Source: Fen-1231 sp035286465 (GTDB taxonomy: Bacteria; Gemmatimonadota; Gemmatimonadetes; Gemmatimonadales; Gemmatimonadaceae). Taken from it: a stretch of 64,000 nt of DNA. The notes beneath the pieces are model-generated. The model had not been told where the DNA came from and made no database searches. It saw only the letters and a list, made by a program, of their open reading frames with translations. The stretch covers positions 1-64,000 of the forward strand of contig DATEDF010000051.1 of assembly GCA_035286465.1 (NCBI GenBank). The letters are read 5' to 3'. Shown here one piece after another: positions 24,835 to 34,101 of the stretch (within the stretch, counting starts at the first letter, position 1; every line of letters starts with the position of its first letter). A program made the translations under genes and the position numbers.

Positions 24835-26207
24835 GCGAGCTGTCGAGACGTGACGTCCTGAAGGGCGCCGCGCTCGCCGGTGCCGCGCTCGCCACCGGCG
24901 GCGTGTTCTCGCCGGCCATCGCGGAGGAGCTGTCGGCGGCGGCGCACCCGGAGCGCGCGCCGGCCGCGCCGGCCGGACGCGCGACGATGCGCGGCGTCCC
25001 GTTCGCCCGGCACGAGACGGTGCGCTTCGGCATCGTCGGCACGGGGCTCCGCGGCCGCTCGGTGCTCGGCGAGCTGCTCGCGATAGACAACGTGCGCGTC
25101 ACGGCGCTCTGTGACGTGGTCGAGGAGAAGGCGCAGCGCGCCTCGAAGATGATCACCGACGCCGCGCAGCCGGCGCCCGCGGTGATCGTCGCGGGCGACC
25201 ACGGCTTCGAGCAGCTCGTCCGGCGCGACGACGTGGACTTCGTCTACACGGCGACGCCCTGGGAGTGGCACGTGCCGGTGATGCGCGCCGCGCTCGCGTC
25301 GGGGAAGCACTGCGGCAGCGAGTGCCCGATCGGGACGACGCTCAAGGACCTCTGGGCGCTCGTGGACGCGTCGGAGAAGGCGCGCCGGCACTGCCTGCAC
25401 CTCGAGAACTGCAACTACGGCGAGACGGAGATGCTGGTGAACCGGATGGTGCACGCGGGCGTCTTCGGCGAGGTGCTGCACGCGGAGGCGGCGTATCTCC
25501 ACGACCTCCGCTCCATCCTCTTCGAGGACAGGGACGAGGGGCTCTGGCGACGCGCGTGGCACACGCGGGTGAACGCGAATCTCTATCCCACGCACGGGCT
25601 CGGGCCGGTGGCGGGGTACCTCGACATCCACGCGGGCGACCGGTTCGACTACCTCGTCGCGGCGGGCGGGCCGCACCGCGGGCTCGAGCTGTACCGCGAG
25701 GCCACGGTGCCGGACCGCGCGAACCCGAAGTGGCGCGAGCAGTACGTGACGGGCGACCACAACACCTCCATCATCCGCACGGTGAAAGGGCGCACGGTGA
25801 TGCTCCAGCACGACGTCTCGAACCCGCGCCCGTACACGCGGCACAATCGCGTGCAGGGCACGAAGGGGGCGTTCGAGGACTATCCGCCGCGCGTCTACGT
25901 GGAGGGGCAGGCGGGCGGCGAGCGCTGGGCGCCGATTGATTCGTGGAAGGCGCAGTACACGCACCCGCTCTGGGCGAACATCGGCGAGCTGGCGCGCCGG
26001 AAGGGCGGGCACGGCGGGATGGACTTCGTGATGGCGTACCGGCTCGTGCAGTGCCTGCGCGAGGGGCTCGCGCCCGACTCCGACGTCTACGACGCGGCGG
26101 CGTGGAGCGCGCCCTTCCCGCTCTCGGAGATGAGCGTGGCCAGGGGGAGCGCGCCGATGAAGTTCCCCGACTTCACGCGAGGGGAGTGGCAGAAGGTGCG
26201 CGCCTGA
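24831..26207 (+). CDS. Gfo/Idh/MocA protein of the GH109 type (alpha-N-acetylgalactosaminidase-like)
   Basis: A 458-residue protein with a Tat signal (LSRRDVLKGAALAGAALATG) and a Rossmann start GIVGTGLRGRS. The mid-part follows the GH109 pattern closely: HCLHLENCNYGE, AAYLHDLR, NLYPTHGLGPVA, GDRFDYLV and NTSIIRTVKGRTVMLQHD. GH109 enzymes use bound NAD+ to cleave alpha-N-acetylgalactosaminides, and many remain untested. Export by Tat fits a cofactor-loaded enzyme working outside the cytoplasm. The next gene is a solute:Na+ symporter, which could import the freed sugar. Confidence 0.83.
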   Translation: MSELSRRDVLKGAALAGAALATGGVFSPAIAEELSAAAHPERAPAAPAGRATMRGVPFARHETVRFGIVGTGLRGRSVLGELLAIDNVRVTALCDVVEEKAQRASKMITDAAQPAPAVIVAGDHGFEQLVRRDDVDFVYTATPWEWHVPVMRAALASGKHCGSECPIGTTLKDLWALVDASEKARRHCLHLENCNYGETEMLVNRMVHAGVFGEVLHAEAAYLHDLRSILFEDRDEGLWRRAWHTRVNANLYPTHGLGPVAGYLDIHAGDRFDYLVAAGGPHRGLELYREATVPDRANPKWREQYVTGDHNTSIIRTVKGRTVMLQHDVSNPRPYTRHNRVQGTKGAFEDYPPRVYVEGQAGGERWAPIDSWKAQYTHPLWANIGELARRKGGHGGMDFVMAYRLVQCLREGLAPDSDVYDAAAWSAPFPLSEMSVARGSAPMKFPDFTRGEWQKVRA

Positions 26208-27982
26208 TGCGGCTCACCGCCCTCGACTGGGGCATCGTCGCCGCCTCGATCGTCGTCAGCTTCCTCCCGGCCGTCCTTCTCGCGCGCCGCGCGGGCAGGA
26301 GCACCGAGGAGTTCTTCACGAGCGGGCGCGCCGCGCCGTGGTGGCTCATCGGCGTCTCGATGGTCGCGACCACGTTCAGCACCGACACGCCGAACCTCGT
26401 GACCAACTTCGTGCGCGAGAAGGGCGTCTCGAACAACTGGGCCTGGTGGAGCTTCCTGCTCACGGGGATGATGACGGTGATGTTCTACGCCCGGATGTGG
26501 CGGCGATCCGGCGTGCTCACCGACCTCGAGTTCTACGAGATCCGCTACTCGGGACGCGCCGCGAGCTTCGTGCGCGGATTCCGCGCGGTGTACCTCGGGC
26601 TCTTCTTCAACTGCGTGATCATGGCGACGGTGAACCTCGCCGCCGTGAAGATCGCGAACGTGCTGCTGGGCTGGCCGATGACGCAGACGCTGGTGATCTG
26701 CGCGGTGCTCAACGTCGCGTTCGCGGCGGTCTCGGGGCTCTGGGGAGTGCTGGTCACGGACTTCATCCAGTTCGGGGTCGCGATGACGGGCGCGTTCGCG
26801 GCGGCGTGGTTCGCGCTCGACCATCCGGCGGTGGGCGGTCTCTCGGGGCTGCTCACCCGGCTCGAGCCGAGCACCCTCGCGCTCCTCCCCGACTTCTCCG
26901 ACTGGTCGCTCGCGCTCACCGTGCTGGTGCTCCCGATCACCGTGCAGTGGTGGTCGGTGTGGTACCCGGGCGCGGAGCCGGGCGGCGGGAGCTACATCGC
27001 GCAGCGGATGCTCGCGTCGAAGAGCGAGAAGGACGCGCTCGTCGGCACGCTCTTCTTCAACGTCGCGCACTACGCGCTCCGCTCGTGGCCGTGGATCATC
27101 GTGGCGCTCGCCTCGATGCTCGTGTTCCCGCAGCTCGACGACATCGCGCGCGCGTTCCCGTACGTGGACCCGAAGCTCATCGGCCACGACATGGCGTACC
27201 CGGCGATGCTCACCTTCCTGCCGGCGGGATTCCTCGGCCTGATGGTCGCCGGGATGCTGGCCGCCTACGTGAGCACGCTCTCGACGCACTTGAACTGGGG
27301 GACGTCGTATCTCGTGCACGACCTGTATCGGCGCTTCGTGCGGAAGGACGCGGGGGAGCGGCACTACGTGGCCGTCGGGCGCCTGGTGACGGCGGGGCTG
27401 ATGCTGGTGGCCGCGCTGCTCACGTACGTGCTGGACTCGGCGCGCGCGGGGTTCACGCTGCTGCTCTCGATCGGCGCGGGCACCGGGCTGCTCTACCTGT
27501 TGCGCTGGTACTGGTGGCGGGTGAGCGCGTGGGCCGAGGTGGCGGCGATGGCCAGCTCGTTCGTCACGGCGCTCACGTTCGCGCTGGTCAGACGCGGCGG
27601 GACGCCGATTGCGGATCACGTGTCGCTGCTCGCGACGGTCGGGGTGACGACGGTGACGTGGCTCGCCGTGACGTACCTCGCGCCCGCCACCGACCGCGCG
27701 ACGCTGGTGAACTTCTTCCGGCTGGTGCGGCCGGCGGGGCCCGGATGGACGTCGGTGGCGCGCGAGGCGGGGGTGGGCGCGTCGCCGGACTCGATCTCGC
27801 AGGCGATGCTCGGTTGGGTGCTGGGGTGCGCGTTCGTCTACTCGGCGCTCTTCGGCGCGGGGTCGCTCCTCTACGGCCGCACCGCACAGTTCGTGGTCTT
27901 CCTCGTCGTCTTCGTCGTGAGCGGCGCGGGCGTGCTCAAGGTGCTCGCCGGGTTCTGGAAGACGGCGGGCGACCGGCGCTGA
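26207..27982 (+). CDS. Sodium:solute symporter (SSS family)
   Basis: A 591-residue polytopic protein with about 14 helices. FTSGRAAPWWLIGVSMVATT and FSTDTPNLVTNF correspond to the N-terminal SSS region with its Na+-site Ser/Thr residues; the long amphipathic stretch with QWWSVWYPGAEPGGGSYIAQ is common in SSS sugar carriers. Members import sugars, amino acids or vitamins with Na+. It starts inside the stop of the GH109-like gene (TGATG), so the two are made together. Confidence 0.87.
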   Translation: MRLTALDWGIVAASIVVSFLPAVLLARRAGRSTEEFFTSGRAAPWWLIGVSMVATTFSTDTPNLVTNFVREKGVSNNWAWWSFLLTGMMTVMFYARMWRRSGVLTDLEFYEIRYSGRAASFVRGFRAVYLGLFFNCVIMATVNLAAVKIANVLLGWPMTQTLVICAVLNVAFAAVSGLWGVLVTDFIQFGVAMTGAFAAAWFALDHPAVGGLSGLLTRLEPSTLALLPDFSDWSLALTVLVLPITVQWWSVWYPGAEPGGGSYIAQRMLASKSEKDALVGTLFFNVAHYALRSWPWIIVALASMLVFPQLDDIARAFPYVDPKLIGHDMAYPAMLTFLPAGFLGLMVAGMLAAYVSTLSTHLNWGTSYLVHDLYRRFVRKDAGERHYVAVGRLVTAGLMLVAALLTYVLDSARAGFTLLLSIGAGTGLLYLLRWYWWRVSAWAEVAAMASSFVTALTFALVRRGGTPIADHVSLLATVGVTTVTWLAVTYLAPATDRATLVNFFRLVRPAGPGWTSVAREAGVGASPDSISQAMLGWVLGCAFVYSALFGAGSLLYGRTAQFVVFLVVFVVSGAGVLKVLAGFWKTAGDRR

Positions 27983-27992
27983 GCGCGAGCCG

Positions 27993-28820
27993 ATGACGGC
28001 GCACGCGCGGCCGACGACGCAGGCGGTGATCCTCGCGCGCGGGCTCGGGACGCGAATGCGGCGCGCGGAAGCGGGCGCGCTCACGCCGGCGCAGGCGCAC
28101 GCGGCCGATCTCGGGATCAAGGGCCTGATTCCCACCGGCCGCCCCTTCCTCGACTACGTGCTCTCCACACTCGCCGACGCGGGGATCACCGACGTCACGC
28201 TCGTGATCGGGCCGGAGCATCGCGCGGTGCGCGATTACTTCCGGGCCACCGCGCCGCCCGCGCGCGTCCGCGTGCACTTCGCCGTGCAGGCGGAGGCGCT
28301 CGGCACCGCGAATGCCGTGCTCGCGGTGGCGGGGACGATCGAGGACGCGCCGTTCCTCGTGCTCAACGCGGACAACTACTATCCGGCGGAGGCGTGCGGG
28401 GCGCTCGCGGAAGTCGCCGGCGCGGGGCTCGTCGCGTTCGAGGAGGCGGCGCTCGTCCGCGAGGGGAACTTCGACGCCGCGCGCGTGCTCGAGTACGCGC
28501 TCCTCGACGTGGATGACGCGGGGTGGCTGCGCGCGATTCGCGAGAAGCCCGCGCCCGACGATCCGCTCGCACAGGGCGCCGAGCGATGGGTCTCGATGAA
28601 CCTCTGGTCGTTCACGCGCGGGATCTTCGAGGCGTGCCGGCGGGTGCGGCCCTCGGCGCGCGGCGAGCTGGAACTGGCCGACGCGGTGACGATCGGGATG
28701 CGCGAACTGGGCGAGCGGTTCCGCGTGGTGCGCTCGCGCGCGGGCGTGCTCGACCTCTCGACGCGCGCCGACGTCGCGACGGTGACGGCCCGGCTCGCGG
28801 GCGTGGAGGCCCGGCCGTGA
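27993..28820 (+). CDS. Second sugar nucleotidyltransferase
   Basis: A 275-residue NTP-transferase-fold protein. AVILARGLGTRMRR is the nucleotide-binding loop (ARGLG in place of the usual AGGLG/AGGxG), and LVLNADNYYP carries the metal-binding Asp. There is no beta-helix domain, unlike the enzyme at 23,842. It starts ten bases after the symporter gene and overlaps the GHMP kinase gene, which would supply sugar-1-phosphate, so it probably converts that product to an NDP-sugar. Confidence 0.8.
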   Translation: MTAHARPTTQAVILARGLGTRMRRAEAGALTPAQAHAADLGIKGLIPTGRPFLDYVLSTLADAGITDVTLVIGPEHRAVRDYFRATAPPARVRVHFAVQAEALGTANAVLAVAGTIEDAPFLVLNADNYYPAEACGALAEVAGAGLVAFEEAALVREGNFDAARVLEYALLDVDDAGWLRAIREKPAPDDPLAQGAERWVSMNLWSFTRGIFEACRRVRPSARGELELADAVTIGMRELGERFRVVRSRAGVLDLSTRADVATVTARLAGVEARP

Positions 28821-29962
28821 CGCGCGCGTACGTGACGCGCACGTACCTGGTGCCCGGCCGGGTGGAGCTGGTGGGAAAGCACGTGGACTACGCGGGCGGC
28901 CGCTCGCTCACCTGCGCGATCGGGCCGGCGCTCCACGTGCGCGCGACGCCGCTCGCGGAGCCGGTCGTGACGGCGCGCGACGCGTCGCGCCGTGAGAAGG
29001 TGCACGTGCGGCTTGCCGCCGACGCAAAGCCGGGCCGCGTGCGCTGGAGTGCTTACGTCGCCGCGGTGGCGCGGCGGTTCGCCCGCGACTTTCCGCACGC
29101 GCGCACCGGCGTCGAGATCGAGATGACGAGCGACCTCCCCGCGTCGGCGGGGCTCTCCAGCTCGAGCGCGCTCGTGGTGGCGATCGCGACCGCGCTCGTG
29201 GACGCGAACGCGATGGAGCGGGACGACGCGTGGCGCGCCGCCGTGCCGGACGCCGTGCAGCGCGCCGAATACTTCGCGGCGATGGAGACCGGCGCGCCGT
29301 ACGGGCCCTTCGCCGGCGACCGTGGCGTCGGCGTGCGCGGCGGGGCGCAGGACCACGTCGCCATCGTTTGCGCGGAGGAAGGCTCGGTCGGACAGTTCCG
29401 GTATCTGCCGGCGCGCCTCGAGCGCCGCGTGCGCTGGCCCGCAGATCTCGCGCTCGTCGTCGCGGTGAGCGGCGTGCACGCGACCAAGACGGGGAATGCG
29501 CGCGACGCCTACAACCGGCTCGCCGACGCGATGTGCGCGCTGGGCCCGGGAGGGAGCAAGTTCGCGTCGGACCCGGTGATGTCGGCGCGGCTCGGGCAGT
29601 TCCACCAGGAGTCGGACGTCATCGTGCCCGGCGTGGGGGACGCGCTCCGCGACCGCGACTACGCCAGGATCGGCGAGTTGGCGGACCGCTCGCAATCGCT
29701 CGCCGAGCGGGTGCTGGGGAACCAGGTGCCGGAGACGATCTTCCTCGCGCGGAGCGCGCGCGAGCGCGGGGCGATCGCGGCGTCGGCGTTCGGGGCGGGG
29801 TTCGGGGGCGCGGTGTGGGCGATGGTGACGCGTGACGCGGCGGACGCGTTCGCCGAGGGATGGCGCGCGGCGTACGGCGCGGCGTTTCCCTCGCGGCGCG
29901 CGTCGGCGCAGTTCATCGTCACGCGGCCGGCGGGGCCCGCGCGCGAGGTGGCCGGCGCGTGA
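28817..29962 (+). CDS. GHMP kinase, galactokinase-like
   Basis: A 381-residue sugar kinase. Motif 1, GRVELVGKHVDYAGG, is the galactokinase signature with Lys replacing the usual Glu before His. Motif 2 is LPASAGLSSSSALVVA (ATP phosphate loop) and motif 3 is FGAGFGGAVWAMV. These enzymes phosphorylate C1 of galactose, GalNAc or related sugars. GTG 28817 overlaps the nucleotidyltransferase stop; the long frame upstream of it is a shadow. With the GH109-like enzyme nearby, GalNAc is a sensible candidate substrate, but this is inference. Confidence 0.83.
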   Translation: MTRAYVTRTYLVPGRVELVGKHVDYAGGRSLTCAIGPALHVRATPLAEPVVTARDASRREKVHVRLAADAKPGRVRWSAYVAAVARRFARDFPHARTGVEIEMTSDLPASAGLSSSSALVVAIATALVDANAMERDDAWRAAVPDAVQRAEYFAAMETGAPYGPFAGDRGVGVRGGAQDHVAIVCAEEGSVGQFRYLPARLERRVRWPADLALVVAVSGVHATKTGNARDAYNRLADAMCALGPGGSKFASDPVMSARLGQFHQESDVIVPGVGDALRDRDYARIGELADRSQSLAERVLGNQVPETIFLARSARERGAIAASAFGAGFGGAVWAMVTRDAADAFAEGWRAAYGAAFPSRRASAQFIVTRPAGPAREVAGA

Positions 29963-31191
29963 GCGACACACCGCGCCTGCCGCGCAACGTCAAGGCGCTC
30001 GGGGTCGTGAGTCTCCTCACCGACCTCTCGAGCGAGATGATCTATCCGTTGCTCCCGCTGTTCCTCACGACGGTGCTTGGCGCGGGCGCGTCGGTGATCG
30101 GCGCAATCGAGGGCGCGGCGGAGTCCACGTCGGCGTTCCTCAAGCTGGCGAGCGGATGGTGGTCCGACCGGCTGCCGCACCGGAAGCCGCTCGTGGTCGT
30201 CGGCTACACGCTCGCGGCGGTTGCCCGCCCGCTCGTCGGCGTGGCGACCGCGGCGTGGCACGTGCTCGGCATTCGCCTCACCGACCGCGCGGGGAAGGGG
30301 ATCCGCTCGTCGCCGCGCGACGCGCTGCTCGCCGACTCCACGCATCCGTCACAGCGCGGGCGCGCGTACGGGTTCCATCGCGCGGCCGACAACTTCGGCG
30401 CGGTGATCGGGCCGCTCGTGGCGTGGATGCTGCTGCAGCGGCAGGAGCTGGCGCTGCGCTCGGTGTTTCTCTGGGCCGCGGTGCCGGGCGTGGTCGGCGT
30501 GATCGTGCTCCTGCTGTTCGTCCGTGAGGGCCCGCACGTGCACGAACCGAAGCGCGACGAGGGCGTGCTCGTGGAGGCGGTCGGCGACTCGGTGATCGAG
30601 GTCGCGGCGCATCCTCCCGCGCGCGCGCCGGACGGGCTCGGCGCGCCGTTCTGGCGCTACCTCGCGGTGCTCCTGGTCTTCACGCTCGGCAACTCCGCCG
30701 ACGCCTTCCTCCTGCTGCGCGCCTCGCAGCTCGGCGTGGCGATCGCGTTGATCCCGATCCTCTGGGCGGCGATGAACCTCGTGAAGTCGCTCTCGAGCAC
30801 GCCGGGCGGCGCCCTCTCGGACCGCGTCGGACGCCGGCCGCTCATCGTGGCGGGATGGACGCTCTACGCCGTGGTGTACGTGCTTTTCGCGTTCGCGACG
30901 GCGGAATGGCACGTGTGGGTGCTGTTCCTCCTGTACGGCGCGCACTTCGGGCTCACCGAGGGCGTGGAGAAGGCGCTCGTCGCCGACCTCGTGCCCGCCG
31001 CGCGGCGCGGCACGGCGTTCGGGTGGTACAACTTCACGATCGGACTCGGCGCGCTCCCGGCGTCGGTGATCTTCGGGCTCGTGTGGGACCGCGTGAGCCC
31101 GGGGGCGGCGTTCGGGCTGGGCGCGGCGCTCGCCGGCGTGGCGGCGGTGGGGTTGCTCGCGCTGGTGCCGGGGAAGAGAAGAGAGGGCTGA
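29959..31191 (+). CDS. MFS transporter
   Basis: A 410-residue major facilitator with 12 predicted helices. The motif between helices 2 and 3 (GWWSDRLPHRKPLVVVGY) and its counterpart GGALSDRVGRRPLIVAGW are clear. The start LTDLSSEMIYPLLPLFL places it among the FSR/MFS_1-like carriers common in Gemmatimonadota and related phyla. It ends the eight-gene run, with a GTGA overlap to the sugar kinase. Cargo unknown; export of a product or import of a sugar are both possible. Confidence 0.87.
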   Translation: MSDTPRLPRNVKALGVVSLLTDLSSEMIYPLLPLFLTTVLGAGASVIGAIEGAAESTSAFLKLASGWWSDRLPHRKPLVVVGYTLAAVARPLVGVATAAWHVLGIRLTDRAGKGIRSSPRDALLADSTHPSQRGRAYGFHRAADNFGAVIGPLVAWMLLQRQELALRSVFLWAAVPGVVGVIVLLLFVREGPHVHEPKRDEGVLVEAVGDSVIEVAAHPPARAPDGLGAPFWRYLAVLLVFTLGNSADAFLLLRASQLGVAIALIPILWAAMNLVKSLSSTPGGALSDRVGRRPLIVAGWTLYAVVYVLFAFATAEWHVWVLFLLYGAHFGLTEGVEKALVADLVPAARRGTAFGWYNFTIGLGALPASVIFGLVWDRVSPGAAFGLGAALAGVAAVGLLALVPGKRREG

Positions 31192-31195
31192 GGGA

Positions 31196-31380
31196 ACTGC
31201 TTTCACCGCGGAGCTGCTTTCACCACGGAACAGCCTTCACCACGGAGACACGGAGATCCACGGAGGGCCACGGAGACTTCTTGGGGGAACAAAAGCCCGC
31301 GCTCCAGGCTGTCGTTCCCCCAAAGTATTCCTCCGTGGTCCTCCGTGGATCTCCGTGCCTCCGTGGTGAAGCAGTTTCTC
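31196..31380. repeat. Long palindromic ACGGAG-type intergenic element, copy 1
   Basis: The gap between the convergent MFS and ybdD genes is filled by repeats of the type TTCACCACGGAG and CCACGGAGGG on the left and their reverse complements (CCTCCGTGG, CTCCGTGGTGAA) on the right. The core has GGGGGAAC on one side and GTTCCCCC on the other. The whole can fold into one long interrupted hairpin. A second copy is at about 38,999-39,190. It may serve as a bidirectional terminator or be a non-autonomous mobile element. Confidence 0.75.
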
Positions 31381-31383
31381 GAC

Positions 31384-31623
31384 TCAGCAGCACCGTTGCC
31401 CGGGCCGCGAGTACTTCGCGTCGAGCCGCTCGTCGAGGAACTCGTCTTCCGCGAGCGGCGTCTGCTCCGGGTGGCACTCGGCGACGTGACGGAGGTAGGA
31501 CGCGTAGTCGGGCGCGCCGATGATCCGGCGGACGAGCGCCGCGGCGCGCGCGAACGCCCCCCGCGGACTCTCCGAGCCCCCGGGGGAGTGGGGTGCGTCC
31601 GCGCGCGACGCGGCCGTGATCAT
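31384..31623 (-). CDS. YbdD/YjiX-family small protein (CstA partner)
   Basis: A 79-residue protein. The core RRIIGAPDYASYLRHVAECH, PEQTPLAEDEFLDERLDAKY and the final CC match the YbdD/YjiX family (DUF466). In Enterobacteria the gene sits directly after cstA or btsT and the product is required for transport. Here it lies two genes downstream of cstA, with an S9 peptidase gene between. ATG 31623 overlaps the peptidase stop, so all three belong to one operon. The upstream extension of the frame is rejected as antisense shadow. Confidence 0.85.
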   Translation of the reverse strand: MITAASRADAPHSPGGSESPRGAFARAAALVRRIIGAPDYASYLRHVAECHPEQTPLAEDEFLDERLDAKYSRPGQRCC

Positions 31624-34097
31624 CGCCTGGCCTTGCTTCCCTTCGGCCCGATCGTGCGCTCGAAGAGGTCGAAGATGCGCGTGTACTCGTCCGTCCAGCT
31701 CGCGGGCCGCGTGAACCCGTGGTTCTCGACGGGATAGACGGCGAGGTCCCACCCCGTCTTGCCCAGCTCGATGAGCCGCTGGGTGAGCCGCACGATGTCC
31801 TCGAAGTGCACGTTCGTGTCCACCATCCCGTGCAGCATCACGAGCGGATCCTCCAGCCCCTCGGCGAGGAAGATCGGCGACGAGCGGCGGTAGGCGATGG
31901 AGTCGGCCTGCGGCGTGTTCAGGATCTGGCTCGTGTAGCCGTGGTTGTAGTGCGCCCAGTCGGTGACGCTGCGGAGCGCCGCGCCAGCGCCGAAGTACCG
32001 GGGCGCGGTGAAGAGCGCCATCAGCGTCATGAAGCCGCCGTAACTGCCGCCGTACATCCCGATGCGCTCGGGATCAATCCCGAAGTTCTTCGTGAGGTAC
32101 TTCGAGCCGTCCACCTGGTCGGCGAGGTCGCGGCCGCCCATCCACCGGTAGATCGCCGTGCGCCAGTCGCGCCCGTACCCCGCGCTCGCGCGGTAATCAA
32201 TGTCGAGCACGACGTAGCCGCGAGAGGCGAGATAATGATTGAACATGTACTCGCGCGAATAGCTGGACCAGTAGTTGTGCACGTTGTGCAGGTATCCGGC
32301 GCCGTGCACGAAGATCACGGCGGCGCCGTTCGCGCGCGCACCGAGGTCCCCGGGGCGGTAGATGCGCGCGGGAACCCGCACGCCGTCGGACGCCGGGACC
32401 ATCACGATCTCCGGCTTGATCCAGTTGAAGGAGAGCCAGTCGGCTGTCGGGGAAGTGGTGAGCTTCGTGAGCGTTCCCTCGCATCCGCGCGGCGCGCAGG
32501 GGCCCGAGAGGTGGAGCTCGCCGGGCCGGTTCGCCACGGAATGGACGTCGGCGAAGCGCGACTCGTCGGGAGCGAGCACGGCCTGGTGAGCTCCCGCGCC
32601 GGCCGTGAGCATCGTGCGCGCGCCGCCCGCGATCGGCATCCGGTAGAAGTGCCGGTCGAACGGCGAGACCTCGCTCGAGTGGAAGAAGAAGGACTGCGCG
32701 TCGGCGGAGAGCGCGACGTCGTAGATCTCGAACGTGCCCGAGGTCAGGTCGCGGCGGTCCGATCCGTCGGCCGCGGCCGAGTGGAGCTGCGCCCAGCCCG
32801 TCGCCTCGGAGACCCAGTAGATGCGGCGGTCATCGTCGTAGAAGCCGGCGCAGCCACCGCACGGGCCGCCGACCCACGCCGAGTCGCGGAGCACTTCGAC
32901 GGTCTTGAGCGTTCCGGTCGCGCCGTCCACGATCGAGAGCTGGCGGGTCTTCCAGTTGGCCGCCGAGGCGGCGACGAGCGCGGCGCCGCCGTTCGCGCTC
33001 CAGGCGACGACGTTCGTGCCGGCGGGCGGCGTGTCGTCGCCGTCAAGGGGCCGGATCCATTTCACGTCGCCGCGGGGCAGCACCTGGAAGCCGAGTCGTC
33101 CGGTGTTCTGCGCGTCGCCCACCTTCGTGCGGCCCGGAATGTCCTCGGTGAAGCCGGAGCTGGTGACGTAGTTGGGGACGATCGTCGCGCGCACGTCGGC
33201 GGCGGCGGTCGTGGTGGTGAAGAGCACCGAGCCGCCGCTCGGGCTCACGACGACCTGCGCGACGCGCTCGTTGGGGAGGAGCTGGACGGTCTTCGGGCCC
33301 ACGGGATCGCGCGCAGTCGCCTCGGCGCGGCTGATCGAGTCGGCGCGCTGCTGGTCGCGGATCGCCTCGAAGAGCCGGCGCTGGTCGGCCTCGAGCGCAC
33401 TGCGCTGCGTGAGCGCTCCCGTGCCGCCGGCGCGTTGCGGCGCGCCCTGGGTCTCGCCGCCCCGGCCGCCGCCCCGGCCGCCGATCGCCCCGCCGCCGCC
33501 GCCGCCGCGGCCGCCGGCCGGCGTGGGCACGGCCGGCTGATCGGCGCCCCGGATGTCGGTGAGCTGGCGCGTGGCGCCGCTCGCCAAGTCCACCGAGTAC
33601 GCGTTGCCGTCGCGCACAAAGAGCACGCGCTGGCCGTCGGACGAGAAACGCGGCGCGCTCTCGGTGGCGATCGTCTCGGTGAGCCGGCGTACGGCGGAAC
33701 TCCCGAGGTCCACGACGAAGAGATCGCCGCGGAACTCGACCACGCGTCGCGCGCGGTCGCGCGACGTGGAGCCCGCCGCGAGGAGCGGCCCGACGGAGTC
33801 CAGGTGCGCCTGCGTCACGCGCTCGGGCTGCGCCCCCGCCTGCGGGCGGATGCGGTGCGGCCGCATCGGCTCGCGCCAGTCGGTGCCCGGCGGGAGCCAC
33901 TGGAAGTAGATCCACCGGCCGTCGGGCGACCATCGGACCTGCGCCGGCTCGCGGCCGTAGAGCTCGGGGCCGCGCATCATGTTCTTGATCGTAAAGTCGA
34001 ACTTCGCTTGCTGGGCGGCGAGCGGAGCGCCGAGCGCAAGCGCCGACACGACCGCGATGCAGCATGCGGACTGCGGAATGAAAGTCGTGCGGTCCAT
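31620..34097 (-). CDS. Exported S9-family prolyl oligopeptidase / dipeptidyl peptidase IV-like
   Basis: An 825-residue protein with a signal peptide ending near GAPLAAQQ. The first 550 residues form a PD40-rich beta-propeller (VRWSPDGRWIYFQWLP) with a Gly-rich insert at about residues 200-225. The alpha/beta-hydrolase domain has Ser685 in GGSYGG, Asp760 in HGMVDTN and His793 in ENHGF. Such enzymes release dipeptides or cleave short peptides. The position five bases after cstA suggests that it supplies substrates for that transporter. Confidence 0.9.
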   Translation of the reverse strand: MDRTTFIPQSACCIAVVSALALGAPLAAQQAKFDFTIKNMMRGPELYGREPAQVRWSPDGRWIYFQWLPPGTDWREPMRPHRIRPQAGAQPERVTQAHLDSVGPLLAAGSTSRDRARRVVEFRGDLFVVDLGSSAVRRLTETIATESAPRFSSDGQRVLFVRDGNAYSVDLASGATRQLTDIRGADQPAVPTPAGGRGGGGGGAIGGRGGGRGGETQGAPQRAGGTGALTQRSALEADQRRLFEAIRDQQRADSISRAEATARDPVGPKTVQLLPNERVAQVVVSPSGGSVLFTTTTAAADVRATIVPNYVTSSGFTEDIPGRTKVGDAQNTGRLGFQVLPRGDVKWIRPLDGDDTPPAGTNVVAWSANGGAALVAASAANWKTRQLSIVDGATGTLKTVEVLRDSAWVGGPCGGCAGFYDDDRRIYWVSEATGWAQLHSAAADGSDRRDLTSGTFEIYDVALSADAQSFFFHSSEVSPFDRHFYRMPIAGGARTMLTAGAGAHQAVLAPDESRFADVHSVANRPGELHLSGPCAPRGCEGTLTKLTTSPTADWLSFNWIKPEIVMVPASDGVRVPARIYRPGDLGARANGAAVIFVHGAGYLHNVHNYWSSYSREYMFNHYLASRGYVVLDIDYRASAGYGRDWRTAIYRWMGGRDLADQVDGSKYLTKNFGIDPERIGMYGGSYGGFMTLMALFTAPRYFGAGAALRSVTDWAHYNHGYTSQILNTPQADSIAYRRSSPIFLAEGLEDPLVMLHGMVDTNVHFEDIVRLTQRLIELGKTGWDLAVYPVENHGFTRPASWTDEYTRIFDLFERTIGPKGSKARR

Positions 34098-34101
34098 TTG
34101 G

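Noticed and set aside
26087..28135. 682-codon minus-strand frame opposite the symporter
   Set aside because: Composition (Arg/His/Glu-rich) is typical of antisense shadows in GC-rich DNA; no recognisable domain or start context.
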